IMG/VR virus record: IMGVR_UViG_3300042946_001588
Coordinates: 1 to 46,342 of that record
Source of the DNA: a virus
DNA: 46,342 nucleotides
Direction: 5' to 3' (one strand)
The position numbers and the translations under genes are program-made. Below the pieces are notes generated by a model. That model had not been told where the DNA came from. It saw only the letters and a program-made list of their open reading frames with translations, and searched no databases. The first letter of the stretch is position 1, and every line of letters begins with the position of its first letter. This document shows positions 17,569 through 26,624 of this stretch, in pieces.

Positions 17569-18243
17569 TCAATTCCAATTAAAATCAGGCTTATATCCAT
17601 TCATTATATTAAAATTATAGCCACTATGGTATGCTAAAACTTCTGAGTTAGGAACAAGAGCATCAGTTTCAAACTTTGTATTTTCTTTTATATCTTGAAC
17701 ATTCAATCTTTTGTCTGCGTATGTAATCTTGTCTTTTAAAACGTGATTCAAAACACACTGATCATAATATTTTTCTTTATAATTATAAAAATTGTTGCAT
17801 GCTTCATCAAAATATTTTTTTGAATTTCTTGAAACTACAAAGAATCCACTATTAAAATATGTGCCAGACTTCATATTGTATTCTAATTCTAACTCTTTGA
17901 CTTCTCTTGCATAAGATCTATCTCTGACAAAATACATTTTCTCAGGATCTGGACAATATTCAAATATATCAAAAGGTCTAACTGGTCTCCAATCTGCATC
18001 GAAATAAACTATTCTATCTAGATCTGGGTATATGTCGAAAATAAATAGCTTTACTGTAGCGGCAGTAATGCTATTTAACCAATGATCTTTCTTAAACCCT
18101 AAATGATAGTGATTATTGTCTATAATCCTAACTTCTAAATTTAAATATTTTTTTACAAAATCTCCTGACCATAGGGCAAATTTATAAAAATCTTCATATA
18201 TTCCAGGAGGATTTATACCGACTGTTACTGCTGCTGTTTTCAT
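17569..18243 (-). CDS. GT8 family glycosyltransferase (glycogenin-like)
   Basis: 224 residues. DRIVYFDADWRPVRPFDIF contains the GT8 DxD motif (DAD), preceded by TAATVKLFIFDIYPDL. A distal STGYFN-like segment reads GTYFNSGFFVVSRNSKK, then KYYDQCVLNHVL, and a conserved H in LAYHSGYNFN. GT8 enzymes are retaining transferases that use UDP-glucose or UDP-galactose, in LPS cores or, as glycogenin, on protein. Length is near the minimal GT8 domain. It is part of the minus-strand operon, 5 bases after the methyltransferase-TPR gene. Confidence 0.8.
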   Translation of the reverse strand: MKTAAVTVGINPPGIYEDFYKFALWSGDFVKKYLNLEVRIIDNNHYHLGFKKDHWLNSITAATVKLFIFDIYPDLDRIVYFDADWRPVRPFDIFEYCPDPEKMYFVRDRSYAREVKELELEYNMKSGTYFNSGFFVVSRNSKKYFDEACNNFYNYKEKYYDQCVLNHVLKDKITYADKRLNVQDIKENTKFETDALVPNSEVLAYHSGYNFNIMNGYKPDFNWN

Positions 18244-18248
18244 AAAAT

Positions 18249-19439
18249 TTAATTTTTTAATTTATTTTTGCTTTCAAAAAAATTTAAATTATTAATTACT
18301 GAATTTTTAAATTCTTCTTTCATATCATATTTTGCTAACAGCTCTTTAAAAATATTATTAGATTCTTTACACAGACCACACCACCAACTACTAACAGCTT
18401 TTTGGAATAAGAGAACATAATTTCCAGAATAACCAACATCTGTGGTTAGAGGAGCGGAATTTAAATCTGCTACAGAATTTCCTATAGATGCTATGGTGTA
18501 GCACTCTTGCCAACTTCCATCTTTGTTTTCTTTTTCATAAAATCTACTTAAAAGATAATAAGCTTCAGGTCTTTTTGGTAAAATAGAAAGAGCATGAAGC
18601 AACAATCCTTTAACAGTAAAATTCCTACAACCCTGTTTTTCAAAACACAAAGCAGATCTTAGCAAGCATTCATATTGAATAAGTTCGTCTGATGTTCTTT
18701 CTGCTGCCCTCAGATAGTAGGAGACAGCACTCGCTGTTTGTCCCATAGATTCATAGTAACTGCCTAGATTATAGTTTTTACTATAATCTTCAGGATCCTC
18801 AACATAATCATAAATCAGTTTATTAAACATGATATCCTGTAGTATGTCTACAAACTCAGGATTTAAATTAAACTTAGATAAGAAGCGGTCAACAGAAATT
18901 AAATTAAGCCACTCAGATCTATTTTTTACAAAATTATCCCAAGTTAAATCAAAATTTCCTGGCAATAACTCTTGGGATCCTTTTTTTATAATTCCACAAC
19001 CATAATCAGTGTCAATCACATACATTTCTAAATCATCTCTCGTTTGTCTTAAATTTACAAAAGCCTTCCAACAATCTCCATTCCAAATTCCTCCTCGATA
19101 AGGAATAGTTTGATGCTCTTCTTTTTCTGGGTTCATATCATGACATATAATATATCCATTCTCATTTAAGCACGATAAAGAATTGATTATGTCCCTATAA
19201 ACTTGATCTGCATGGTGTAGACCATCGATCAAGATAATATCATGTTTTTCTTTATTTTCTTTAAAAAAATTATCTGATGTTTGGTAGACGGTAGCTTTAG
19301 AATTTATATCTGGATCTACTCCAACTTTATTTTCGCAAACTATATTTTTAAAGTTATCTCCCTCATAAACACCAATTTCTAAGTATTTTTTTGCATTTAT
19401 TTTTTTAATTATAAAATTAATTAATTCAGATTTATTCAT
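18249..19439 (-). CDS. SAM methyltransferase with C-terminal TPR-like region
   Basis: 396 residues from the ATG at 19439, chosen over the in-frame ATG 19484 because AGAGGAAATCA lies just before it and the overlap with the upstream gene is then only 8 bases. The N-terminal half carries KYLEIGVYEGDNFKNIV (motif I) and HDIILIDGLHHADQVYRDI, a Methyltransf_24 signature, then GYIICHDMNP. The C-terminal half has TPR-like helices (YNLGSYYESMGQTASAVSYY, then RPEAYYLLSRFYEKE). This plan suggests a sugar methyltransferase with a protein-interaction tail. Confidence 0.75.
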   Translation of the reverse strand: MNKSELINFIIKKINAKKYLEIGVYEGDNFKNIVCENKVGVDPDINSKATVYQTSDNFFKENKEKHDIILIDGLHHADQVYRDIINSLSCLNENGYIICHDMNPEKEEHQTIPYRGGIWNGDCWKAFVNLRQTRDDLEMYVIDTDYGCGIIKKGSQELLPGNFDLTWDNFVKNRSEWLNLISVDRFLSKFNLNPEFVDILQDIMFNKLIYDYVEDPEDYSKNYNLGSYYESMGQTASAVSYYLRAAERTSDELIQYECLLRSALCFEKQGCRNFTVKGLLLHALSILPKRPEAYYLLSRFYEKENKDGSWQECYTIASIGNSVADLNSAPLTTDVGYSGNYVLLFQKAVSSWWCGLCKESNNIFKELLAKYDMKEEFKNSVINNLNFFESKNKLKN

Positions 19440-21657
19440 TGATTTCCTCTGGTAGGAGAAAGTTTTGGATTTTTTTATTTTCAAATATTTCTCTTGGCAA
19501 AAACTCTAAAGGATATTTTCTTAATATATATTCTCTTCCAAGATTGTCTGACGAGCCGTCTTTAGGATTGTGATTTAAAATAAAATTTTCTGTTTCTTTT
19601 TGAGATAAAGATGATATAAAATCATAATAGTGCATAAAAGATTTATATTTTACCAGCCTTCTTTCATTATCTCCCATCCATCCAAAATGCCAACCAGATT
19701 CCAATATTTTATTATTTTCTAAAATAAATATATCAGAATATTTAATATTATTTAAAAATAAAGACTTTGATTCTCTTATCTCTGAAAGGGAGTGATCTTT
19801 TAGGTGGTGCTTCATACAAACAAAAGATACATCCCAATTTTCTGGCTCATTGTTTTTATTGCAAACTCTTAGGTCTGCTCTACAGTTAAGAAAAACCATT
19901 GGTATTCTTAGAATATTATTTGGATTATTTCTTGCCACTAAAACATAATAATCAATCAACTTTGGATTTATTATCTCATCACAATCAGTAATAAAGCAAA
20001 CATCATTTTCTTTTATATAATCTTTTGCTGCATTCCTTTGCATTCGTTCTCTTGTCCAGGTGTCATCTTTATTTTTATAATTTGATAAATCGGTTTCTAT
20101 TATTGTTATTTTATCTGATAGTAGGTCTTTGCTTTTTAGAACATCTTTGCATGAAAATTCTTTTGGTAATCCTGTGTGTGTTGTATTTGCTTCACATATA
20201 ATAAATCTATCAACATACTTATCGAGCATTTTAATTCTTAGTTCTAGCAGCTCTTTTTCATTGAAATAAGGAAAGATATCAACAATGTTATAATTTTTAT
20301 TTTTATCAATATCATTGTGTTTAAATAAACCTTCTCCTTGAGCCACAAGAAAATTTTGTTCTGCCCACCACCTGCTTATATTCTCTTCTAATTGAATTCC
20401 CGTGCCAGTGAACTTTTCATCAAACCCTAAATAAAAATCTTTTCTATATAGACATGGATTATTAGTATAGTTAGCCCATCGGCTAGAACTTAAAAAATAT
20501 TCATTAAATTTTCCTATCTTGTCGGGAAAGCACAAATTGGCATCATCTTTCCAATGAACACTATCTAATAGATGGGGAGAGATAAGACCAGTAGTTTGAT
20601 CAAAGAAGTTCAATTCTTTGTTTTCATAAAAATTTCTCGAATAAAGAGGATCTCCATAATCTTTTCTACTTCTATACCTCACACATGAAAATCCACGATT
20701 CAATAAAGAAAGCCCAGAACAAAGTCTATTAAAAACATTTTCTTCTTTTTCAATTAATTCCCAATCATGCTCTAACAACAAAATATTTTTATTTTTTGCA
20801 AAATTTGCCAATAATCTAAAGCCTTTTCCTATTCCAATATTTTCTTTATGGAATATGTGGGAAATATTATATTCTTTAATTATTTCTAGATCTCTTTCAG
20901 AAGCCTCCTGAAACAAGATGTAAAAATCATCACAAACATCAAAAAGCCCATTTTCTTTGTAAGATTTTAGAGTATTTTTCAAAGATTTTACAGATTTCCA
21001 AGAGACAAGACCAATAGATATTGGAAGTTTTCTAGACACTGGTTTAAATAAAACATCTGTAGTATCTGAATGAAAAATATTTTCTCTTCTATAACCCATA
21101 GAAAATAGTTTCTCATATATTTTTAAATTACGATCCCAATTTGGATGATTTATACCCCAAGACATTTCCACAAGAATGTAAGGTTTATATTTATTTATTA
21201 AATTAAAAGATCCATCAATAACTTCTGCTTCGTATCCCTCTGTGTCTATTTTTAGAAAATCTAAACCCTCTATATCAGATAAACAATCATCCAATCTATC
21301 AACTTTTACAACACTTGATGCCATAGATTTATAAAATCCTGGCTGTTGTTTTGGATCAATTTCTAATAGAGTGTTCCAACCTATGTTGCTTTCAGATTTA
21401 TAAATTTTTTTATTTTCTTTTTTAGAACCCAGTGCTAAGTTGTGGAAAGAAATATTAGAGAAATTTTGCAAACTTTTCTTGCTAATATCCAAGTATTCAG
21501 AGCATGGCTCAAACAAATAAATATGACTAGGATTAAAGTTATCGGCTATTTTTTTAGAAAATTCACCTATATTGCTTCCTACATCAACAAATATTTGATT
21601 TTCCGATATTACTCCTCCATATTTTAATATTAAATTATTAATATTTTCTGAATTCAT
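19432..21657 (-). CDS. Three-domain enzyme: FkbM methyltransferase + GT2-like + GT17-like
   Basis: 741 residues with three modules. Residues ~1-200: FkbM (FVDVGSNIGEFSKKI at 23, LDFLKIDTEGYEAEVI at 132). Residues ~210-450: a GT-A-like segment (ISIGLVSWKSVKSLKNTL, NILLLEHDWELIE). Residues ~456-741: GT17-like, with IVDIFPYFNEKELLELRI, VDRFIICEANTTHTGLPK, RERMQRNAA and CFITDCDEI (DxD at ~558). GT17 is the family of the bisecting-GlcNAc transferase MGAT3. A methyltransferase and two transferases in one chain would allow several steps on one glycan. It forms ATGA with the GT4-like gene stop. Confidence 0.75.
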   Translation of the reverse strand: MNSENINNLILKYGGVISENQIFVDVGSNIGEFSKKIADNFNPSHIYLFEPCSEYLDISKKSLQNFSNISFHNLALGSKKENKKIYKSESNIGWNTLLEIDPKQQPGFYKSMASSVVKVDRLDDCLSDIEGLDFLKIDTEGYEAEVIDGSFNLINKYKPYILVEMSWGINHPNWDRNLKIYEKLFSMGYRRENIFHSDTTDVLFKPVSRKLPISIGLVSWKSVKSLKNTLKSYKENGLFDVCDDFYILFQEASERDLEIIKEYNISHIFHKENIGIGKGFRLLANFAKNKNILLLEHDWELIEKEENVFNRLCSGLSLLNRGFSCVRYRSRKDYGDPLYSRNFYENKELNFFDQTTGLISPHLLDSVHWKDDANLCFPDKIGKFNEYFLSSSRWANYTNNPCLYRKDFYLGFDEKFTGTGIQLEENISRWWAEQNFLVAQGEGLFKHNDIDKNKNYNIVDIFPYFNEKELLELRIKMLDKYVDRFIICEANTTHTGLPKEFSCKDVLKSKDLLSDKITIIETDLSNYKNKDDTWTRERMQRNAAKDYIKENDVCFITDCDEIINPKLIDYYVLVARNNPNNILRIPMVFLNCRADLRVCNKNNEPENWDVSFVCMKHHLKDHSLSEIRESKSLFLNNIKYSDIFILENNKILESGWHFGWMGDNERRLVKYKSFMHYYDFISSLSQKETENFILNHNPKDGSSDNLGREYILRKYPLEFLPREIFENKKIQNFLLPEEINE

Positions 21658-22613
21658 AAAAAAACCTTTTTAAATTTTTCAATAACTTTTTCAGGAGAAA
21701 ATATATCATTTAAATAGTTTGTATTAAAAGGATTTTCTTTTTCTAAAGATAAAAAAATGTTTAATAAATCATCTTCATTTTTATATTTAAAACAGTTTTC
21801 ATCTAAATAAATAAAATGATTTCTTCCACCCAAGTGATGAGAGTTTTGTAATTCATCATTATCATAAGATATAATCTGCTTATTTTTACAAGCAAATTCA
21901 AGCACAGATAATCCAAAGGTTTCTCCATAACTTCTAGCGTGTATCATTGCATCGCAAGTGTTTATGAATTCTACTTTTTTATTTAAATCAATAATATAAT
22001 CTAAAAATATACATTTGGGATGTGATGTAAATTTTGGTGTATTTAAAAAAAGAAAATAAATATTTGTTTTTTTCTCAACTATTTGTTGTATAATTTTACA
22101 AACAAAGTCTAAATCAAAAGTATCATAACCTCCATGTCTTCCAACTACGATGGCATTTTTTGGTATAGATAATTCATCTCTTAAATTTCTTTTATGTTCT
22201 GGAAGATTGATCATGTGTGGAACATATGGAATGTTATTGTTTTTATATAAATTCATATATTTTGAAACATAAGCATAAACATCGCCATGATAATTATCTG
22301 AACTAGTATAGAATACTGCATGTATTAGGTTTCTACAATTATCAAACACAATACCATCTTTTAGACCAAACTTTATTGCATAAAAATTTTCTATATTTCT
22401 TGAATCTATGATATTCTGAATTTCTTTTTTTTCACAATATTCTATAACTTCAAACTGACTTTTAAACTTATCTATAGATAAGTTTTTTTGACTTTTTGGA
22501 ACAACTATTAAAGGTTTTATATTTAAAAACTCTCTACAATAATAAGCATAATCATACAGTGCTACCGAAGTTCCTCTTTCGTTTAATTCATTTTCATGAA
22601 ATATCATTTCCAT
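21654..22613 (-). CDS. GT-B glycosyltransferase, GT4-like
   Basis: 319 residues. AIVVGRHGGYDTFDLDFVC (~154) starts the C-terminal Rossmann half, and CDAMIHARSYGETFGLSVLE (~226-245) is the GT4 donor-binding motif with the E-x7-E-like glutamates. The N-terminal half (FHENELNERGTSVALYDYA) is the acceptor domain. Enzymes of this type are retaining sugar transferases. Two starts are possible: ATG 22613 or the ATG at 22607, which forms ATGA with the upstream stop. The gene is between the GH130-like and three-domain genes, fully inside the operon. Confidence 0.8.
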   Translation of the reverse strand: MEMIFHENELNERGTSVALYDYAYYCREFLNIKPLIVVPKSQKNLSIDKFKSQFEVIEYCEKKEIQNIIDSRNIENFYAIKFGLKDGIVFDNCRNLIHAVFYTSSDNYHGDVYAYVSKYMNLYKNNNIPYVPHMINLPEHKRNLRDELSIPKNAIVVGRHGGYDTFDLDFVCKIIQQIVEKKTNIYFLFLNTPKFTSHPKCIFLDYIIDLNKKVEFINTCDAMIHARSYGETFGLSVLEFACKNKQIISYDNDELQNSHHLGGRNHFIYLDENCFKYKNEDDLLNIFLSLEKENPFNTNYLNDIFSPEKVIEKFKKVFL

Positions 22614-23581
22614 ATAAAATTTTCTATAACACTTTCTGGGACTTTTAAAAGATATGAGGCATTATCTTGAAAACCAAAAGTCATTAAATAATTATTATTT
22701 TGTTTTGCCATGCCTATACAAAATTCAACATGAGCATTCATAAAGTCAAAGTCTTCTGAAAATTTTATTATCTTAAAGTTTTTGTCCCAAACAATAAATC
22801 TGTGCCTATAGACAGCATCTTTTCTTCCCACTTCACTATTAAATAAATCTACTTCGTGAGTAACTGCGAAGTAGCCGTCTTTCCATGGTAGTATCTGTGA
22901 TCCTCCTCTTAAATCCCGAGGCAGTTGAACCCAATCGGATAAACAAACAGTTTCACAACTTTTATTTATAGGATTAACTTTTACAACCTCTGTTGGGTTT
23001 GACCACTTAATATAATGATAAGGTAAATCTAAAAAAGGCATCCAATTTTTTTCACAGTAAGAAGTAGGATTATTAGGAGCAGGAATTCTAAACCTAGATA
23101 CTTCTTTAACACTATCCTCGTTAACTGTGATTTCAGACAATTCCATTCTTCCTTCACCATTTGTTGTGGTATCTCTTCTAACACCTGAAATATAAAGTTT
23201 ATTTTCCCATTGGAAAATCCTTGCATCTTCAAGACCAACAAAATCCCACATAGGTGCATAAGTATCAAAAGATGAAGTGTCTATCTTATTAAATCTTTTT
23301 ATTTTAAAATTATAGTCTAACTCACAGTAATAATTGGTAGTTCTTAGATGCATATCTTGTTCAGGATGAACATACGTTAATGGTCCAAATTGATGTTGAA
23401 ATAATTTTGCTTCTGAGTGATAAAAAGTATAATTAACATGTCTAATTATACAAATTATTTTATTATCTAAAATAAAAACAGAAGGATTCATCAATCCAGT
23501 ACCATTCGTCAGGTCGGAAGGTATAATCAATGGGTGTATTGATCCACCATTCTTAATAGCAAGTTTAGAAAAATTGTTCAT
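22604..23581 (-). CDS. GH130-like five-bladed propeller glycosidase/phosphorylase-related protein
   Basis: 325 residues. MNPSVFILDNKIICIIRHVN, WDFVGLEDARIFQWENKLYI and the GGSQILPWKDGYFAVTHEV block follow the beta-mannoside phosphorylase (GH130) / PH1107-like plan. GLEDAR is the G-x-E-D-P-R position, with Ala in place of Pro. GH130 members cleave mannosides with phosphate, but related five-bladed proteins occur in glycan clusters without proven activity, so the enzymatic role is uncertain. This is the first gene of the operon on the divergent side of rmlA, so its upstream region (23582-23631) must hold the operon's main leader. Confidence 0.65.
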   Translation of the reverse strand: MNNFSKLAIKNGGSIHPLIIPSDLTNGTGLMNPSVFILDNKIICIIRHVNYTFYHSEAKLFQHQFGPLTYVHPEQDMHLRTTNYYCELDYNFKIKRFNKIDTSSFDTYAPMWDFVGLEDARIFQWENKLYISGVRRDTTTNGEGRMELSEITVNEDSVKEVSRFRIPAPNNPTSYCEKNWMPFLDLPYHYIKWSNPTEVVKVNPINKSCETVCLSDWVQLPRDLRGGSQILPWKDGYFAVTHEVDLFNSEVGRKDAVYRHRFIVWDKNFKIIKFSEDFDFMNAHVEFCIGMAKQNNNYLMTFGFQDNASYLLKVPESVIENFIWK

Positions 23582-23583
23582 TG

Positions 23584-23615
23584 TTGTTTTTAAAATACTA
23601 AACTAGTATAGTTTA
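23584..23615 (+). promoter_or_regulatory. Sigma70-like promoter for rmlA with overlapping inverted repeat
   Basis: TTGTTT (23584-23589), a 17-base spacer and TATAGT (23607-23612) lie before rmlA on the plus strand. A dyad TAAACTA-GTA-TAGTTTA (23599-23615) overlaps the -10 box. It is symmetric between the two divergent genes, so it could be an operator that controls both directions. A weaker minus-strand TATACT -10 (23605-23610) uses the same bases. Confidence 0.5.
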
Positions 23616-23631
23616 GAAAAGATAAATTCAA

Positions 23632-24375
23632 ATGATCAAAAAAGGCGTAATACTAGCTGGTGGTAGGGGTAGCAGAATGATGCCTGCTACCACCAATATC
23701 AACAAACACTTGCTTCCTGTTTATTCTAATTTTGGGGCTGTTCCCATGATTTATTATCCTATATTCACTTTAGTTAAAAGTGGATTAAAAGATATATTAG
23801 TAATATCTTCAAAAGAACATTGCGGAAAAATAATTGAAAATTTAGGAGACGGATCAGAATTCGGAGCAAATTTTACTTATAAAATTCAAGATTTGTCAAA
23901 TAGAGAACCCGGCATAGCGAGTGCTCTAAATTTGTGTAAAAGTTTTACAGACAAAGATTCTTTCGCCGTAATACTTGGAGATAATTTTTTTGAAGATAAT
24001 TTTGAAAATGAGTTTAAAAATTTTTACGGTTTAAACAAATCAGCAATTTTTACAAAAGAAACAAAAAACGCAAGTCAGTTTGGTGTTTATAGCGATGGCT
24101 CTATAGAAGAAAAGCCAAAAATTCCAAAAAGTAACTTGGCTGTCACAGGTTTATATCTGTATACAAATCATGTTTACGAAGTCATCAAAGACATTAAACC
24201 AAGTAATCGTGGAGAATTAGAAATAACAGACGTTAATAATTTCTATTGCAAACAGAAATCTTGCAGCGTATTTAAAACAAATGGATTCTGGAGCGATATG
24301 GGCACCCCAGAATCCATTTGTAATACACAAAATTTTATAATCAATAATAATTATAAAATTTTCACTCACGTTTAG
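23632..24375 (+). CDS. rmlA: RmlA-type sugar nucleotidyltransferase (glucose-1-phosphate thymidylyltransferase-like)
   Basis: 247 residues. GVILAGGRGSRMMPAT (5-20), then NKHLLPVYSNF is the G-G-x-G-x-R...K-x-L-x-P-V signature. LGDNFFED (~115) is the metal-binding D, and GELEITDVNNFY then FWSDMGTPES are the sugar-binding segments. The enzyme makes NDP-sugar (dTDP-glucose in RmlA) from sugar-1-phosphate, a donor for the glycosyltransferases encoded divergently. It is shorter than bacterial RmlA (~290 residues), lacking part of the C-terminal region. No rmlB, C or D is present in the window, so downstream sugar chemistry would need other genes. It overlaps the macro-domain gene by 14 bases, tail to tail. 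Confidence 0.85.
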   Translation: MIKKGVILAGGRGSRMMPATTNINKHLLPVYSNFGAVPMIYYPIFTLVKSGLKDILVISSKEHCGKIIENLGDGSEFGANFTYKIQDLSNREPGIASALNLCKSFTDKDSFAVILGDNFFEDNFENEFKNFYGLNKSAIFTKETKNASQFGVYSDGSIEEKPKIPKSNLAVTGLYLYTNHVYEVIKDIKPSNRGELEITDVNNFYCKQKSCSVFKTNGFWSDMGTPESICNTQNFIINNNYKIFTHV

Positions 24376-24874
24376 GAGAATAAACAAAAGTTGTAAAGTC
24401 CGCCCATATATCATCTATCAAGTCTGATATAAAGTTCCAATTTCCTCCTGCTGCACCACACCCGAATTTAGGGGCGTGTATTTCTATTTTTTTAGAATCA
24501 ATTTCGGTACAACTATTTCTTATATATGTTCCTACTCCTGCCATACATTTGACCAACGATAGATAATTAACTTGTCTTCTTGATCGTTTAGAATTAGAGT
24601 TTTGTGCTATCATATTAACAAAAACAATATTTCTTTTTCCTGTTTCGACTTTTATAAATTGGTTTTCTCCAAGTTTATATGTTGCTAACATTTCGTAATT
24701 TGCCTTAACTATAGGATAATTTTTCTCTACAGCATTGGCAAAACCAGAATTAAATTTTCCAGAATTGTCAACAACGTGGGGAACTAAAATATCAGAAGTA
24801 TGTTTTTTTATACTTTCAAATAAATCCCCATAAACAAGTCTATAGGATGTATCGGCATGTAAATTGTTTTTCAT
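24362..24874 (-). CDS. Macro domain protein (ADP-ribose-processing)
   Basis: 170 residues. LVPHVVDNSGKFNSGFANAV (~31-50) and IEIHAPKFGCGAAGGNW (~131-147) form the two ADP-ribose-binding loops of a macro domain. The internal IVFVNMIAQNSNS fits the ALC1/Poa1p-like branch. Members hydrolyse ADP-ribose 1''-phosphate or remove ADP-ribose from proteins or nucleic acids. Phage copies may reverse host ADP-ribosylation or clear tRNA-ligation by-products. The start is supported by CCGGAGTTTAAAA then ATG and by a good promoter upstream. No partner ADP-ribosyltransferase is in the window. Confidence 0.8.
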   Translation of the reverse strand: MKNNLHADTSYRLVYGDLFESIKKHTSDILVPHVVDNSGKFNSGFANAVEKNYPIVKANYEMLATYKLGENQFIKVETGKRNIVFVNMIAQNSNSKRSRRQVNYLSLVKCMAGVGTYIRNSCTEIDSKKIEIHAPKFGCGAAGGNWNFISDLIDDIWADFTTFVYSPKRE

Positions 24875-24895
24875 TTTTAAACTCCGGTAAACTGT

Positions 24896-24929
24896 ATTGT
24901 AGCAAATTTGACAGTATTTTCAATACTGT
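24896..24929 (-). promoter_or_regulatory. Sigma70-like promoter with dyad over the -35 box
   Basis: On the minus strand TTGAAA (24918-24923), a 16-base spacer and TACAAT (24896-24901) lie ~22 bases before the macro-domain ATG. A perfect 8-bp dyad ACAGTATT-TTC-AATACTGT (24911-24929) overlaps the -35 hexamer and would suit a repressor site. The same dyad followed by a T-run on the plus strand could also act as a weak terminator. Confidence 0.5.
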
Positions 24930-24960
24930 ATTTTTCGATGATCGACAATAGATAGTATGT

Positions 24961-26622
24961 ATGGAGAATATTAAAAATAAAATAGCAGAATTATACCACA
25001 GCACGCCAGAAAATGTGTCTATGGTTTCTTATGGCTATAAATTTAAAAATAATAAAAAAACAAATGAAAAATGTATAGTATTTGGTGTTAAGAAAAAGAA
25101 AAAAAAATCGGATCTTAGAGATGATGAAATTCTACCATCACAAATTACTATAGAAGGTAAACAAATAAATACAGATGTAATAGAGATTCCTGATTTTAAG
25201 ACAAATGCATGCTATGATTATTCTCCAGTTGTTGGAGAGCCGGTTGGCTCAGGAAATCCTATTGATATAATTAAACAACATAGAATTAAACAAAGACCAA
25301 TAAAAGGAGGGGTTTCAACAACAAATATAACAAGAAACGAAAACCTATCTACTTATTCGGCAGGAACTTTAGGAGCAATTGTTGTAGATTCTTCTGATGG
25401 CAGGCTAGTTGGTTTAACAAATAATCACGTTTATACCTCGAATCCTTTTATCGCCAGTGATCGGTCGTTAGGAACTTTAGGAGAGAATGTTTATCAAAAT
25501 ATAACATCTCAACCAGCGGATCTTGATGGTGGAATTGTCGAAACAGACGCAATTGGAAAAGTAAAAAGATATTTTCCTTTAAATTTAAACGAACCAAATA
25601 AAATAGATGCAGCAATAACAACATTAGACACAATTGATATAGATTCTTATAAAGTTTTAGGTCTTTTTGATGTTTATTTATATTTAGATTTTGCAACAAC
25701 AGAAGAAATCGATAATTTATTATCTCAGCCTAGCGTGATTTTTAAAGCAGGAAGAACAACAGGTCCAATAGGTTACCCTCTTTCTTTTCCAAATGGAAAT
25801 AACGAATGCAGAGTGTTAATAACCCAAATAAATGCATCCGCTTCTGTTAGCGGTTATTATAATAACAATGAAGACCAAACAATTGACTTTGAAGATTGTA
25901 TAGTATTTTCGTATGAAGATGATCAGCCTGGAGTATCAATTCCTGGGGATAGTGGTAGCGTATTGATTTCTGTTATTGGGGGCTCATTTAAGATAATCGG
26001 ATTGTGTTTTGCGGGAACACCAGTGAGTGATCCTATAAATTCAGGAACAGATGGTGTTCTGGGTATAGCGAATAGAATAGATAAGGTGGCAGAATATTTA
26101 GAAATACAACCATGGTCTACAAATACAACTATTAAATTAAATTCAGAGGATCCATCGTGTAAAATAATTGTTTCCGGTTTATCTTCTGAACCATTTATTT
26201 ATTTTAATGGAAAAAAATATTATCAAATAGGAACCACAAATGAAAAAGCAAACGATATAAGTTGTTTATCTACATCAACACCAACACCTACACCTACTGA
26301 AACACCAACATCAACACCAACACCTACACCTACTGAAACACCAACATCAACACCAACACCTACACCTACTGAAACACCAACATCAACACCAACACCTACA
26401 CCTACTGAAACACCTACATCAACACCTACTGAAACACCAACACCTACACCAACACCTACTGAAACACCAACACCTACACCAACACCTACTGAAACACCAA
26501 CACCTACACCAACACCTACTGAAACACCAGAGGCGACAATTCCGTCATTTACAGTTACTTTGCCATCTTCACCAACAGCTACACCAACAAAAACCCCAAC
26601 GCCGACACCTACAATAACATAA
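24961..26622 (+). CDS. Trypsin-like serine protease with Thr/Pro-rich C-terminal tail
   Basis: 553 residues. The catalytic triad of a chymotrypsin-fold protease is visible: H156 in [10 protein letters not shown]216 in KIDAAITTL, and S331 in [11 protein letters not shown]. Residues ~1-90 form a leading region with a K-rich run (~44-49) and no signal peptide. From ~425 to the end the chain is TPTPTPTET-type repeats. The tail type also occurs in four virion-like proteins here, so this protease may be a structural or virion-bound enzyme, for example one that processes a fibre or cuts host surface proteins. It converges on the portal gene with 2 bases between stops. Confidence 0.8.
   Translation: MENIKNKIAELYHSTPENVSMVSYGYKFKNNKKTNEKCIVFGVKKKKKKSDLRDDEILPSQITIEGKQINTDVIEIPDFKTNACYDYSPVVGEPVGSGNPIDIIKQHRIKQRPIKGGVSTTNITRNENLSTYSAGTLGAIVVDSSDGRLVGLTNNHVYTSNPFIASDRSLGTLGENVYQNITSQPADLDGGIVETDAIGKVKRYFPLNLNEPNKIDAAITTLDTIDIDSYKVLGLFDVYLYLDFATTEEIDNLLSQPSVIFKAGRTTGPIGYPLSFPNGNNECRVLITQINASASVSGYYNNNEDQTIDFEDCIVFSYEDDQPGVSIPGDSGSVLISVIGGSFKIIGLCFAGTPVSDPINSGTDGVLGIANRIDKVAEYLEIQPWSTNTTIKLNSEDPSCKIIVSGLSSEPFIYFNGKKYYQIGTTNEKANDISCLSTSTPTPTPTETPTSTPTPTPTETPTSTPTPTPTETPTSTPTPTPTETPTSTPTETPTPTPTPTETPTPTPTPTETPTPTPTPTETPEATIPSFTVTLPSSPTATPTKTPTPTPTIT
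26281..26514. repeat. Tandem Thr/Pro codon repeats in the protease tail
   Basis: Four 36-bp units (26281-26424; CCAACACCTACACCTACTGA is the first part of each) are followed by three 30-bp units (26425-26514). All encode T-P-T runs ending in T-E-T-P. Perfect copies at the DNA level point to recent slippage or recombination. Confidence 0.9.
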
Positions 26623-26624
26623 GA

